A DNA stretch of 64,000 nucleotides. It comes from Silicimonas sp. Lineage in GTDB: Bacteria > Pseudomonadota > Alphaproteobacteria > Rhodobacterales > Rhodobacteraceae. The DNA lies in the NCBI GenBank assembly GCA_022824315.1, contig JAJEAC010000188.1, forward strand, positions 62,001 through 126,000, written 5' to 3'. The notes beneath the pieces are model-generated. The model saw only the letters and a program-made list of their open reading frames with translations. It did not search any database and was not told the DNA's origin. A program made the position numbers and the translations under genes. Of this stretch, positions 1-9,095 are shown in pieces; the first letter of the stretch is position 1, and each line of letters opens with the position of its first letter.

Positions 1-902
1 CAAGGCCCGTCTTCCCAGAACAGGGCCGCTTCCGACTGGTCCGCCGTGCGGGTCGTGCTGTCGTTGCCGCCCAACCTGCGGATCGTGTCAAACTCCTCCG
101 CAAACTCCGGGCTGCCGGGATCGTGGAAGCCGGAGACCCGGAACTGCGAACCTGTCTTCATTGTCCAAGGCGTGATCATCCCGTGTCCGGGGTAGAGGCA
201 TCGCTCGAATGACGGGAAGGACGGTCCCGGCGAGGCACCGTAGAACGGAGCGGTCGGGCTCCACTGCAGGCTATCCCTGCGCCGTTCATACCGTCCGAGA
301 TAGTAGTTGACCTCGCTTGGTTCCGAACCGTCATCCGTTCGCTGTCCAAGCACGATCATGGCAGCCCTGCGGCCCCATGCCACGCCAAGGGACTTGGCTT
401 CGCCGGCTGGGAAGCGCTTCAGAAACGCAGTGCGTTCAAAGAGGAACGGCTGCTGGAATGCCTCTGCTGCAGCGAGGGAAAAGGCGACGCCGTAGGCGAC
501 CTCGGGATCCGCGTCCTGCGGGCCGTTGCCGATCCCGAACGGCTCGCCATAGGTCCTCGCGATGCCGTTGGCGGCAAGGAACGCCGCTGCCGTGGCCAAT
601 CCCAGATTGTACGCCGCCCTCGGAGCCAGAATCCGCTGGTCCCGGATCTGCTGCAGGGCCGCGTCCACCCAATAAAAGACACTGCTCTGCCTGCCTGGCC
701 CCAGAATCTGGCTGGCATAGGAAGAACCGTGTGCCCGCGTGACGGTGCCGGCCGCAAGGGGAATGGCGCCGACCGTGGCTGCAAGCGATCGCACGAACTG
801 CCTTCTCGACAGGGGCGTTCCATGACGTGAATGGCATGAATGGTGCGTGGATCCGCGCAGTTGGTCGAGAGACGAGGGTACGGTACAGTGGGCTGAAGTC
901 AA
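1..902 (-). CDS. Vanadium-dependent haloperoxidase-like protein, Tat-exported, 5' part only
   Basis: The reading frame is open to the left edge, so only about the first 300 residues are present. It carries a twin-arginine motif SRRQFVR followed by a hydrophobic stretch (SLAATVGAIPLAAGTV) ending near an Ala-His-Gly, which suggests folded export by the Tat system. The later part reads WSPTAPFYG, PGHGMITPW and RTADQSEAALFW, a pattern I associate with the N-terminal helical half of bacterial vanadium haloperoxidases of the PAP2 superfamily. The vanadate-binding histidines would lie beyond the window, so activity cannot be judged. No ATG is available in this frame. I chose TTG at 902 because GGAGG sits five bases upstream, which leaves about 35 residues before the twin arginines, somewhat long. 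The class is inferred from motifs read by eye. Confidence 0.68.
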   Translation of the reverse strand, partial: MTSAHCTVPSSLDQLRGSTHHSCHSRHGTPLSRRQFVRSLAATVGAIPLAAGTVTRAHGSSYASQILGPGRQSSVFYWVDAALQQIRDQRILAPRAAYNLGLATAAAFLAANGIARTYGEPFGIGNGPQDADPEVAYGVAFSLAAAEAFQQPFLFERTAFLKRFPAGEAKSLGVAWGRRAAMIVLGQRTDDGSEPSEVNYYLGRYERRRDSLQWSPTAPFYGASPGPSFPSFERCLYPGHGMITPWTMKTGSQFRVSGFHDPGSPEFAEEFDTIRRLGGNDSTTRTADQSEAALFWEDGP

Positions 903-1590
903 ATTTGCCTCCAATTGATTTGGGATAAGTGAGCCGGATGACGTGCGAGTCCCGCCGAAAGCCGCATTGGTCGCTCTCCGGCAGGTCAACGAGCAGAAAG
1001 ACGGGACTACGGGATGCCGCTCACAGGTCGATATTCAGGCCACGGATGTGCCGCGTGTGCCCGCCGGCGAACTTCGCCACATTGGAAGCTTGCCCCAAGC
1101 CGACATAGCTGCGGCTGGGACCTGGTGTGTTTTGGACATACCTCGACGGCATTCGAACCCATGGCCGACAAATCTAACGAACCCATTTTAAGCGCTGAGC
1201 AACTGCCGCGCGTATCCACACTTCAACTCACGCGGCAACAAACCACGGGAACGGGTGCCCGCTAGCATGGAGCGCAACTGGCAACAATGGGAAAGGCTCC
1301 ACATCGGGAGAATTCTGCATCCAGTGCGACGATTTGCCCCCTCTGTGGCTGTCGTGGATCGCCTCTCGATTCGACGGTTTCTAGACGGGGGCCGCAAGCG
1401 TCATCAACGACGGTGTGTGCGGGCCCGACTGCATTCAGACTCCCGAAGGACGCGGCGCGTCGACGAACGCCACGGGCAATTGCGCGTTCAATGCACCGTA
1501 GGCACGACGCGCGAAATCGATTGCAGAGCCGGATGATTGCTACCGCAGGGCGCAATACCGATGACAGGAATGATCTGTAGGACCGGAGGC
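903..1590. other. Intergenic region, no supported gene
   Basis: About 690 bases between the haloperoxidase-like gene and the excalibur lipoprotein gene. Several short open frames exist on both strands, but none has a recognisable domain, a good ribosome binding site or a convincing start. I see no tRNA, riboswitch or repeat that I could defend. Confidence 0.5.
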
Positions 1591-2259
1591 TCAGCCGTCC
1601 TTTCGTGCGATCCGGAAGGGGCCTGGGTCCCAGTTGCAGGCAAACCCGTCGCCGTCCGGATCGAGGCCCCTCCGGTCACGCTCTGGTCCGCCTGCCTCCA
1701 GAAATGCGGCCTGCGCCCGGTCGGTCCAGCCATACCTGGTGCAGGCACGGTTGTACCGCTCCTCGTTGAATTCGCCCCAACGGCGGTAGATCGGTTCGCC
1801 GACCTCGTTCGTTGCCGAGAGAGCATAGGCCACGATGTTGGGTTCCGATCCGTCGGGGCGGACGGGCAGATCCTCGGGCTCGACGACCCTTAGGGCCTCT
1901 CGCTGACGCTGAAGCCTGTCGCGGTCGCTTTCGATGGTCTCGCGCGAGCTTACTGCTTCAAAGTCCTGCTCGTCCGAAATGACGGCACGGTCGACTTCGC
2001 TTGAGACGGTCGCTCCCGCGTCGCCCTCCCCCTGCGCCAACGCGTCCGGATCTGGATCCGACTCTTCACCAGCTGGCCGCACGCGTGGATCGGCCGCAGG
2101 CGAATTCAGAGCCATGTCGCCCGGCGCATGTATGATGGCGATCTCGCTAGAAGGTTGGGATCGGGCCGCGGAGCCCGAATCCGGACTTTCAAGGGGAACC
2201 TCGTCCATGCAGGCAACAACACCCCCAAGGGCGATCATCGCAATCAGACGAAGGGTCAT
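1591..2259 (-). CDS. Excalibur-domain lipoprotein
   Basis: A 222-residue protein with a short lipoprotein signal: MTLRLIAMIALGGVVAC, where VVAC fits a lipobox and Cys17 would be acylated. The middle (about residues 20-140) is acidic and low in complexity, consistent with an extended linker in the periplasm. The C-terminus has the excalibur-type calcium-binding signature LDPDGDGFACNWDPGPF, preceded by a segment (AFLEAGGPERDRRG) that I recognise from Rhodobacterales proteins of this kind. An open frame continues upstream to 2463 but overlaps gatA, so the start at 2259, which gives a clean lipoprotein signal, is preferred. It lies 37 bases after gatA on the same strand and may be co-transcribed. 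Its function is unknown beyond a probable envelope role. Confidence 0.78.
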   Translation of the reverse strand: MTLRLIAMIALGGVVACMDEVPLESPDSGSAARSQPSSEIAIIHAPGDMALNSPAADPRVRPAGEESDPDPDALAQGEGDAGATVSSEVDRAVISDEQDFEAVSSRETIESDRDRLQRQREALRVVEPEDLPVRPDGSEPNIVAYALSATNEVGEPIYRRWGEFNEERYNRACTRYGWTDRAQAAFLEAGGPERDRRGLDPDGDGFACNWDPGPFRIARKDG

Positions 2260-2296
2260 GTCCTGTATGTGCCAATGCCTCTTCTGCACCGGCATT

Positions 2297-3775
2297 CTAC
2301 CACCATCTCTTCGGCTTTGCCACAAATCCGGCACGGTCCTCGATCGCCAGTGCGAAATCCAGCAATTCGCCCTCTTCCCAAGGCTTGCCAATGAGCTGGA
2401 GGCCGAGTGGCAGGCCGTCCGGATCCAGGCCGGCCGGCACGGAGATTCCGGGCAAGCCAGCAAGATTGACCGTCACCGTGAACACGTCATTGAGGTACAT
2501 CTGCACAGGATCGTCGAACTTCTGGCCCAGAGGAAACGCGGCCGACGGAGTCGCGGGCGTAAGGATCGCGTCGACGCCTTCCGCGAACACGTCCTCGAAG
2601 TCCTTCTTGATGAGTGCCCGAACCTTGCGCGCATGATTGTAGTATGCGTCATAAAACCCGGCAGACAGCACATAGGTCCCTATCATGACTCGTCGCTTGA
2701 CCTCGTCTCCGAATCCTTCGGCCCGGGTCCGTTCATACATTGCCGTAATGTCGTCGCCTTGGGCGAGCGTCGCCCGATGGCCGTAGCGCACGCCGTCGTA
2801 GCGTGCGAGATTCGACGACGCCTCTGCCGGAGCCACAACGTAATATGCGGGCAGTGCGACTTTCGTGTGCGGCAGCGAGATGTCCACCAAGGTTGCGCCG
2901 GCATCCTCCAGCATGCTGCGGCCCGACGCCCAGAGTTCGTCAATGGCTTCGGGCATTCCTTCCATTCGGTATTCCTTCGGAATTCCGACGGTCTTTCCCC
3001 TGACCTCTCCAGTCAGGATGCCTTCGAAATTCGGCACGGGAATGTCGGCGCTGGTGGAGTCTTTCGGGTCATGGCCGGACATGGCCTCAAGCATGATCGC
3101 GGCATCACGAACCGACTTCGTCATTGGTCCCGCCTGGTCAAGCGATGATGCGAAGGCGATGATGCCCCATCGGCTGACCCGGCCATATGTCGGCTTCACG
3201 CCGGTGATCCCGGTGAAGGCCGCTGGCTGGCGGATGGAACCACCCGTATCGGTTCCCGTGGCGCCCAGGCAGAGATCGGCGGCCACGGCCGCGGCAGACC
3301 CGCCGGACGAGCCGCCAGGGGTCAGCTCGGTGTCGCCCGACTTCCACGGATTCACGGTGTTGCCATAAACGCTGGTTTCGGTCGAACTGCCCATGGCAAA
3401 CTCGTCCATGTTGAGCTTGCCAGTCATCACCGCTCCGGCTTCGAAGAGCCGAGAGGTCACGGTCGACTCGTAGGCGGGCTTGAAACCGGCCAGGATCCCA
3501 CTCGCCGCCTGGCTCGGCACGCCCTCGGTGCAGAACAGGTCCTTGATGCCGACCGGAATTCCGCACATGGCCGGCGCCTGACCTGCGGCAAGGCGTGCGT
3601 CGGCCGCTTTGGCCTGTTCATGCGCGAGATCTGGCGTCGGATGCACCACCGCATTCAGGGCTGCAGCCTCTTCCACCGCCGCGAGGCACGCCTGAGTGAG
3701 TTCCATGCTTGTGATCTCGCCGACCCTGAGCCTGTCACGCGCCTCGGAGATCGATAGGGAATTGAGTCCGTCCAT
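2297..3775 (-). CDS. gatA: Glutamyl-tRNA(Gln)/aspartyl-tRNA(Asn) amidotransferase subunit A
   Basis: A 492-residue amidase-family protein, the usual length for GatA. It releases ammonia from glutamine and passes it to GatB for conversion of misacylated Glu-tRNA(Gln) to Gln-tRNA(Gln). The Ser-cisSer-Lys centre is visible: Lys78 in GIKDLF, Ser156 in PGGSSGGS and Ser180 in [10 protein letters not shown], with the family's 24-residue spacing between the serines. It follows gatC after three bases, so the two are translated from one message. gatB is not in the window; in many alphaproteobacteria it lies elsewhere. Nothing is unusual in the reading frame. Confidence 0.97.
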   Translation of the reverse strand: MDGLNSLSISEARDRLRVGEITSMELTQACLAAVEEAAALNAVVHPTPDLAHEQAKAADARLAAGQAPAMCGIPVGIKDLFCTEGVPSQAASGILAGFKPAYESTVTSRLFEAGAVMTGKLNMDEFAMGSSTETSVYGNTVNPWKSGDTELTPGGSSGGSAAAVAADLCLGATGTDTGGSIRQPAAFTGITGVKPTYGRVSRWGIIAFASSLDQAGPMTKSVRDAAIMLEAMSGHDPKDSTSADIPVPNFEGILTGEVRGKTVGIPKEYRMEGMPEAIDELWASGRSMLEDAGATLVDISLPHTKVALPAYYVVAPAEASSNLARYDGVRYGHRATLAQGDDITAMYERTRAEGFGDEVKRRVMIGTYVLSAGFYDAYYNHARKVRALIKKDFEDVFAEGVDAILTPATPSAAFPLGQKFDDPVQMYLNDVFTVTVNLAGLPGISVPAGLDPDGLPLGLQLIGKPWEEGELLDFALAIEDRAGFVAKPKRWW

Positions 3776-3778
3776 GCG

Positions 3779-4066
3779 CTACTCCACGACCTTTGGCACA
3801 ACGAAGTAGCCCTCGCGCGCATCCGGAGCGTTTGCCAGCACCTTTTCGGCGATGCCGCCCCCGGCAATCCTGTCCTCCCGGCGCTTGAGCCGCATGGGCG
3901 TGACGCTGGTCATTGGCTCGACGTCCCTTACGTCAACCTCGCGCAACTGCTCGATGAAGCCGAGGATCGCATTGAATTCGCTGGCAAGCGCCGGCAGGTC
4001 CTCTTCATCGACCCTGATCCGGGCAAGGTGTGCAACGCGCCGGGCATCATCGCGGTCAATTGGCAT
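3779..4066 (-). CDS. gatC: Glutamyl-tRNA(Gln)/aspartyl-tRNA(Asn) amidotransferase subunit C
   Basis: A 95-residue GatC, which stabilises the GatA-GatB complex. The start at 4066 gives the typical N-terminus MPIDRDDARRVAHLARI, and the family signature continues through EFNAILGFIEQLREVD and the VEPMTSV segment. The C-terminus reads REGYFVVPKVVE, a common GatC ending. A longer open frame extends upstream to 4558, but that extension has no family similarity and is rejected. It is the first gene of the gatC-gatA unit on the minus strand. Confidence 0.96.
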   Translation of the reverse strand: MPIDRDDARRVAHLARIRVDEEDLPALASEFNAILGFIEQLREVDVRDVEPMTSVTPMRLKRREDRIAGGGIAEKVLANAPDAREGYFVVPKVVE

Positions 4067-4625
4067 AGGCGTTTTTCTCGATCGGTTACGCCCGCCCCTG
4101 TAGCGTGACCTGCCGACGATTCCAAGTCTTGAAGAAAGCTGAAAGGCGACGCCGTGACGCAATCGGGGAATGTGCGCCAGGAACGTCCGGCAGGCCGTTG
4201 CGGCAACGACCCTGCCTTGACCGCCAGAACGCCGCATTGACTCGATTTCCCTTCCTCTGCGGGTGTCAGGACGGAAGTTGGGAGGATGCCTTGCTGCAAC
4301 ACAACGTTCGACCAAGCCGTACGGACCCGAGGACTGCCAAGCGGATGGCGGGTCCGGGTTTCCGCGCAGGCGGCAGCATCCGCGCGAGGACGCCGCGCCG
4401 AACGGATGCGTCACCTGCCGACACGATTCGAAGCGGCTGCCGCGCGTCCGTTCGCGTGCTTTGCCGACGCATGAATGCTCGACCTGACCCCGGGCAAATT
4501 CGTCGACGGACCGTTGCACCCTTGGATCATCCCCGCCGATACGGATTCCACCTTCCACCCGTTGCTGCCTTGCCTTGCCCGTGGCTCGGAGTTACACCTT
4601 CGCGGTCAAATCCGGGAGGGCATCC
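4067..4625. other. Divergent intergenic region between gatC and trpB
   Basis: About 560 bases that must hold the promoters for gatC (minus) and trpB (plus). Overlapping short frames on both strands have no recognisable product. I see no leader peptide rich in tryptophan and no clear terminator or operator. Confidence 0.5.
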
Positions 4626-5858
4626 ATGTCCAGCGAACTCATCAACAGTTTCAAGACCGGTCCTGACGAGAACGGTCGCTTTGGAACGTTTGGAGGCCGC
4701 TTCGTCAGCGAAACGCTGATGCCGCTCATCCTTGACCTTGAGGCCGAGTACGAAAGGGCCAAGACCGACCAGGCCTTCTGGGACGAGATGAACCATCTCT
4801 GGACCCACTATGTCGGCCGACCGTCGCCGCTCTATTTCGCGGAGCGCCTGACCGAGCGCCTTGGTGGCGCGAAGGTCTACATGAAACGCGACGAGCTCAA
4901 CCACACCGGCGCCCACAAGATCAACAACGTGCTCGGCCAGATCATCCTTGCGCGCCGCATGGGCAAGACACGCATCATCGCGGAAACCGGCGCCGGGCAG
5001 CACGGAGTCGCGACGGCCACGGTCTGCGCAAAGTTCGGCCTGCAATGCGTCGTCTACATGGGTTCGCATGATGTCGAAAGGCAGAAGCCGAACGTTTTCC
5101 GCATGAAGCTTCTCGGTGCCGAAGTGGTGCCCGTGACCTCAGGCCGGGGCACCCTGAAGGATGCGATGAATGACGCGCTTCGCGACTGGGTGACCTATGT
5201 CCGTGACACGTTCTATTGCATCGGCACCGTAGCTGGGCCTCATCCCTATCCGGCCATGGTTCGCGACTTTCAGTCCATCATCGGCAAGGAGGCTCGCGCC
5301 CAAATGATGGAGGCCGAAGGACGCCTGCCCGACACGGTCATTGCGGCAATCGGGGGCGGATCGAATGCCATGGGCCTCTTCCACCCGTTCCTGGACGACA
5401 GAAGCGTGCGCATCATTGGCGTCGAGGCGGGCGGCAAGGGCGTGGATGATCGGATGGAGCACTGCGCTTCGCTCACCGGTGGACGCCCTGGCGTCCTGCA
5501 CGGCAACCGGACGTATTTGCTGCAGGATGACGACGGGCAGATTCTTGAAGGCTTCAGCATTTCCGCGGGGCTTGACTATCCCGGCATCGGGCCGGAGCAC
5601 TCCTGGCTCCACGAAACAGGGCGCGCCGAATACGTTTCGGTCACCGATCGGGAAGCGCTCGAGGCGTTCCAGCTATCCTGCGAGACAGAAGGCATCATCC
5701 CGGCGCTTGAGCCCAGTCATGCGTTGGCCCATGTGGCAAAAATCGCGCCCGGCCTGCCGACGGAACATGTCATCTGCATGAACATGTGCGGTCGAGGCGA
5801 CAAGGACATTTTCACGGTCGCCAAGGCGCTTGACTGGACCATGACCGAATCCGATTGA
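4626..5858 (+). CDS. trpB: Tryptophan synthase beta chain
   Basis: A 410-residue TrpB1-type beta subunit, which condenses indole with serine using pyridoxal phosphate. The cofactor lysine is Lys98 in HTGAHKINN. The phosphate-binding loop GGGSNAMG follows later, as does the [11 protein letters not shown] segment that is characteristic of TrpB. The ATG at 4626 has GGGAGGGC just upstream and gives MSSELINSF; an upstream in-frame ATG at 4575 lacks support. In most relatives trpB sits between trpF and trpA. Here it stands alone, with non-coding DNA upstream and a decayed ATPase gene downstream, so the alpha subunit must be encoded elsewhere. Confidence 0.97.
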   Translation: MSSELINSFKTGPDENGRFGTFGGRFVSETLMPLILDLEAEYERAKTDQAFWDEMNHLWTHYVGRPSPLYFAERLTERLGGAKVYMKRDELNHTGAHKINNVLGQIILARRMGKTRIIAETGAGQHGVATATVCAKFGLQCVVYMGSHDVERQKPNVFRMKLLGAEVVPVTSGRGTLKDAMNDALRDWVTYVRDTFYCIGTVAGPHPYPAMVRDFQSIIGKEARAQMMEAEGRLPDTVIAAIGGGSNAMGLFHPFLDDRSVRIIGVEAGGKGVDDRMEHCASLTGGRPGVLHGNRTYLLQDDDGQILEGFSISAGLDYPGIGPEHSWLHETGRAEYVSVTDREALEAFQLSCETEGIIPALEPSHALAHVAKIAPGLPTEHVICMNMCGRGDKDIFTVAKALDWTMTESD

Positions 5859-6138
5859 ACTCGAAGGCCGCAGCGCAATATTGACTGCTGTGGTGGCCCA
5901 TGACGTTCTCGGAAACCACGCAGAACTCGGAAGAGCCCGAAAGATCATTGTCTGACAATGTCCGTAGCCGACACGTTGGCAATGCCGCGGGCCGCGACGT
6001 CGATCTGTTCTCTGACAAGCCGTGGCAGCGAAAGATTCAGCTTCAGGAGTCCAACCCATGCCAAATGCACGCCTTTTTTGTAAATAAAGTCAGAATGTTG
6101 GATCATATGTTAATTTAATAGCAGTGAACTGATACTAA

Positions 6139-7583
6139 ATGAACATGCTGGAGATTGCCAAGGAAGACGTCCTGTAGAGCCTTTGTCGTGACAACCCTTG
6201 GTGGGACGAAATCCATCAATCCCGAGGTGTCGCCTACACGCTGAAGAGAGCCTACCTCAGGCCGTTCGCAGAACTTGCGCTTGACTGGAACGTATGTCGC
6301 TCGACCGTGCTCATGGGGCCGCGCCGTGTCGGCAAAACGGTCATTCTCCACCAGTTCGTTGCGCGAGCATTGCGCAACGGATTTCCAGGTTCGAACATCA
6401 TGTTCGCATCAGTTGATACGCCGCTATACAGCGGCATGCCGCTGGACCGGCTGCTGTCGCTCTTCGAGGAGCAAACACAGCATGATCCAACGGGGCGTCG
6501 CATCGTAATTTTCGACGAAATCCAGCATTTGAGGGAATGGGAGATTCACCTGAAGGTGCTGACCGACCGGCATCCGAATACCCGATTCATTGTTTCGGGA
6601 TCGGCGGCGGCGGCGCTGAATCGGAAGAGCCAGGCATCCGGCGCGGGCAGGTTCACGGACTTCTTCCTGCCGCCACTTACCTTTGCCGAGTTTCTTGCCT
6701 TCAGAAACCTCGAAGACGCGTTTATCAAGGTTTCCCATCGTGGACCGGCGGTTCGCTATGGTGCGCATGACATCCAGCGCCTGAATGAAGAGTTCATTAA
6801 CTACCTGAACTTTGGCGGCTATCCCGAGGCCGTCTTGAACGAGAGCGTTCAAGCCGATGTGCAGCGCTTTCTTGGGCGTGACATCATCGACAAGGTTCTC
6901 TTGAAGGATTTGCCAAGCCTTTACGGCATCCGGGACATCCAAGAACTCAACCGGCTGTTCAAAAAATTGCCTATCACTCGGGCCAAGAGATCAGCCTAGA
7001 CGGGCTGGCACAGAATTCGGGTGCCACCAAGACCACCATCAACAGGTATCTGGAATATCTCGAAGCTGCCTTCCTGATCGTACGCGTGTATCGGGTGGAC
7101 GATACAGGCAAGTCCTTCCAGCGCATGCGCAACTTTAAGGCATACCTAACCAACCCCTCGATGCGTTCGGCTCTGTTTGCCCCAGTCCATGACGGAGACG
7201 AGCCCATAGGCACCATGGCGGAAACTGCGATCTTCAGCCAATGGCTGCATTCGGACTTGATGCGCTACATCCGTTACGCACGATGGAAGCAAGGCAGAGC
7301 GGACCTAGAGGTGGATTTTGTCAGAATTGATTCGGCGAGGCTCAAGCCATTGTGCGCCTACGAGATCAAGTGGTCCGACCGATTCGCGGGAGATAGGTCC
7401 ACGGAACTCAGAGGCTTGGTTGAGCTTGCAAAGAAACACGGCGACATCCCGCTGCCCGTTGGGGCGACAACGAGGACTCTCACACGCGTGACCGAAGTTG
7501 ATGGAGTCGAAATCAAGCACTTTCCGTGTGCCGTGCACTGCTATCAGGTCGGCAAGAACGTGACCGAAGGACGTACTCCCTGA
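6139..7583 (+). pseudogene. Broken AAA/DUF4143 ATPase (amber codon and frameshift)
   Basis: The parts of one protein are spread over interrupted frames. ATG at 6139 opens MNMLEIAKEDVL, then an in-frame TAG at 6175-6177 is followed by SLCRDNPWW, the usual N-terminus of this family. Walker A is GPRRVGKT (about 6316-6339) and Walker B is RRIVIFDEIQHL. A sensor-like VSGSAAAALNRK and the FGGYPEAVL motif follow. At the A6 run 6961-6966 the frame must slip back one base; it then resumes with KIAYHSGQEIS, a winged-helix-like segment, and the C-terminal nuclease-fold part (LEVDFVRI, AYEIKW), ending at 7583. Intact members are about 450-480 residues, matching the total span. The upstream flank is AT-rich. 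A shorter product from GTG 6307 is possible but would lack the C-terminal half. Confidence 0.85.
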
Positions 7584-7818
7584 CCAGACGCCATCGAGCC
7601 AATGCGAGGCCTTCAAATGGACGAGGTTCGCCACCGAACGAGGGCGGAGACGGGATTCCCATGGTCCGCGCGCCAGCCCCTGCCCGGGAAGCGTTCGACG
7701 ACATGGCCAACGTCATTGCAGAAGATTTTGGACTTTCATCTTTCGGCAAGGCGTTGCAGATTCATCGCAATTCGATAAAATACAGGGCTTGCAAGCCAGT
7801 TCACGCGAGGATCGAGAC
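7584..7818. other. Intergenic region upstream of cfa
   Basis: About 235 bases between the decayed ATPase and cfa. It should hold the cfa promoter. I see no gene, repeat or terminator here. Confidence 0.4.
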
Positions 7819-9048
7819 ATGTGGACAAGGGCCCTCGACATTGCACTTGGGAAGGTCGTCCAGATCGGCCTGCTGACGGTCGAATTGCCAGGTGGGAAGG
7901 TGCGCACGTTCGGCGACGGCAAAGGACCGCAGGCACGCGTGTCCGTTACGGACAGTGCAACTGTCCGGCATATGGTGATAAACCCGGAACTTGCAGTCGG
8001 CGAAGGCTACATGAACGGAACACTCGTCATCGAAAATGATGACCTCCACGGCTTTCTCGAACTGATCCTCCGCAATCTCGACGACCCGAATTGGGCTTGG
8101 TGGCAACGCGCGCACGTGAAGCTTCGCACAACCCTCAGACGGTTCATGCAGCACAATGCGGGCCGCATGTCCGTCAGGAACGTCGCCCATCACTACGACC
8201 TGTCGGGCGAGCTATACGAACTCTTCCTGGATGCGGACCGGCAGTATTCCTGCGCCTATTTCCGGTCGCGTGACGATTCGCTTGAAGCCGCGCAGGAGCA
8301 AAAGAAGGCCCACATCGCCCAGAAACTGAGAATCGAGCCGGGAATGCGCGTGCTCGACATCGGCTGCGGCTGGGGCGGAATGGGCCTCACGCTGGCGCGA
8401 AACCATGGCGCCCAGGTTCTCGGCATCACGCTTTCCAAGGAGCAGCTCGCGGTCGCGCAGGAGCGTGCGCGCGCAGAGGGCCTTGAGAATCGGGTCGAGT
8501 TCCGAATGGCCGACTACCGTGAGCTTTCGGGACGATTCGACCGGATCGTGTCGGTCGGCATGTTCGAACACGTGGGGCTGCCGTATTTCGACGCCTATTT
8601 CCGTTCCGTGCACGATCTGCTGACCTGCGACGGGGTGGCGCTCATCCATTCGATCGGAGTCTCTGAAGCGCCCTGCGCAACCAACCCGTGGATCGCCAAG
8701 TACATCTTTCCCGGCGGCTACGTGCCAAGCCTCTCGGAAATCGCGGCCTCGGTCGAGCGCCAGAATCTGTGGATTGCGGATATCGAATCCCTCCGACTCC
8801 ACTACGCCTATACGCTCCGACACTGGTTCGACCGGTTCGTCGCGAACGCCGACAAGGTGATCGAGCTATACGACGAGAGATTCGTGAGGATGTGGAAATT
8901 CTACCTCGCCGCCTGCGAGCAGACCTTCCGGTTCCGGCGTCAGGGCGTGTTCCAGTTCCAGATATCACGCGAGGTCGATGCGGTTCCGATAACGCGGGAC
9001 TACCTGTATTCCGGCATTCCAGAAGAGGAACTGCGGGCTGCCGAGTAG
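7819..9048 (+). CDS. cfa: Cyclopropane-fatty-acyl-phospholipid synthase
   Basis: A 409-residue SAM-dependent enzyme that adds a methylene bridge to unsaturated acyl chains of membrane phospholipids. The N-terminal lipid-binding domain covers roughly residues 1-120. The family motif HHYDLSGELYELFL (about 124-137) precedes QYSCAYF, and the SAM-binding loop VLDIGCGWGG lies at 178-187. The active-site region reads MFEHVG, then HSIGVSEAP. The start at 7819 (MWTRALDIAL) has GAGG eight bases upstream; an in-frame start ten residues earlier has less support. It has its own transcription context, with the previous gene decayed and the next one on the opposite strand. Confidence 0.95.
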   Translation: MWTRALDIALGKVVQIGLLTVELPGGKVRTFGDGKGPQARVSVTDSATVRHMVINPELAVGEGYMNGTLVIENDDLHGFLELILRNLDDPNWAWWQRAHVKLRTTLRRFMQHNAGRMSVRNVAHHYDLSGELYELFLDADRQYSCAYFRSRDDSLEAAQEQKKAHIAQKLRIEPGMRVLDIGCGWGGMGLTLARNHGAQVLGITLSKEQLAVAQERARAEGLENRVEFRMADYRELSGRFDRIVSVGMFEHVGLPYFDAYFRSVHDLLTCDGVALIHSIGVSEAPCATNPWIAKYIFPGGYVPSLSEIAASVERQNLWIADIESLRLHYAYTLRHWFDRFVANADKVIELYDERFVRMWKFYLAACEQTFRFRRQGVFQFQISREVDAVPITRDYLYSGIPEEELRAAE

Positions 9049-9095
9049 ACGAGGCCCATCAACGCAATGCACGCAGGCCCGGTCGGGAACCGCCG

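Noticed and set aside
1148-1160. GGGTTCGAATGCC on the minus strand, like a tRNA T-arm
   Set aside because: The flanking bases do not form an acceptor stem, no CCA end or anticodon arm can be drawn, and the T stem is imperfect.
943-1265. Short frames on both strands, including a 70-residue minus-strand frame (1007-1219)
   Set aside because: No recognisable domain, no good ribosome binding site, and the frames shadow each other. None can be preferred.
5900-6118. Short plus-strand frame between trpB and the broken ATPase
   Set aside because: No ribosome binding site or domain; it lies in AT-rich intergenic DNA.
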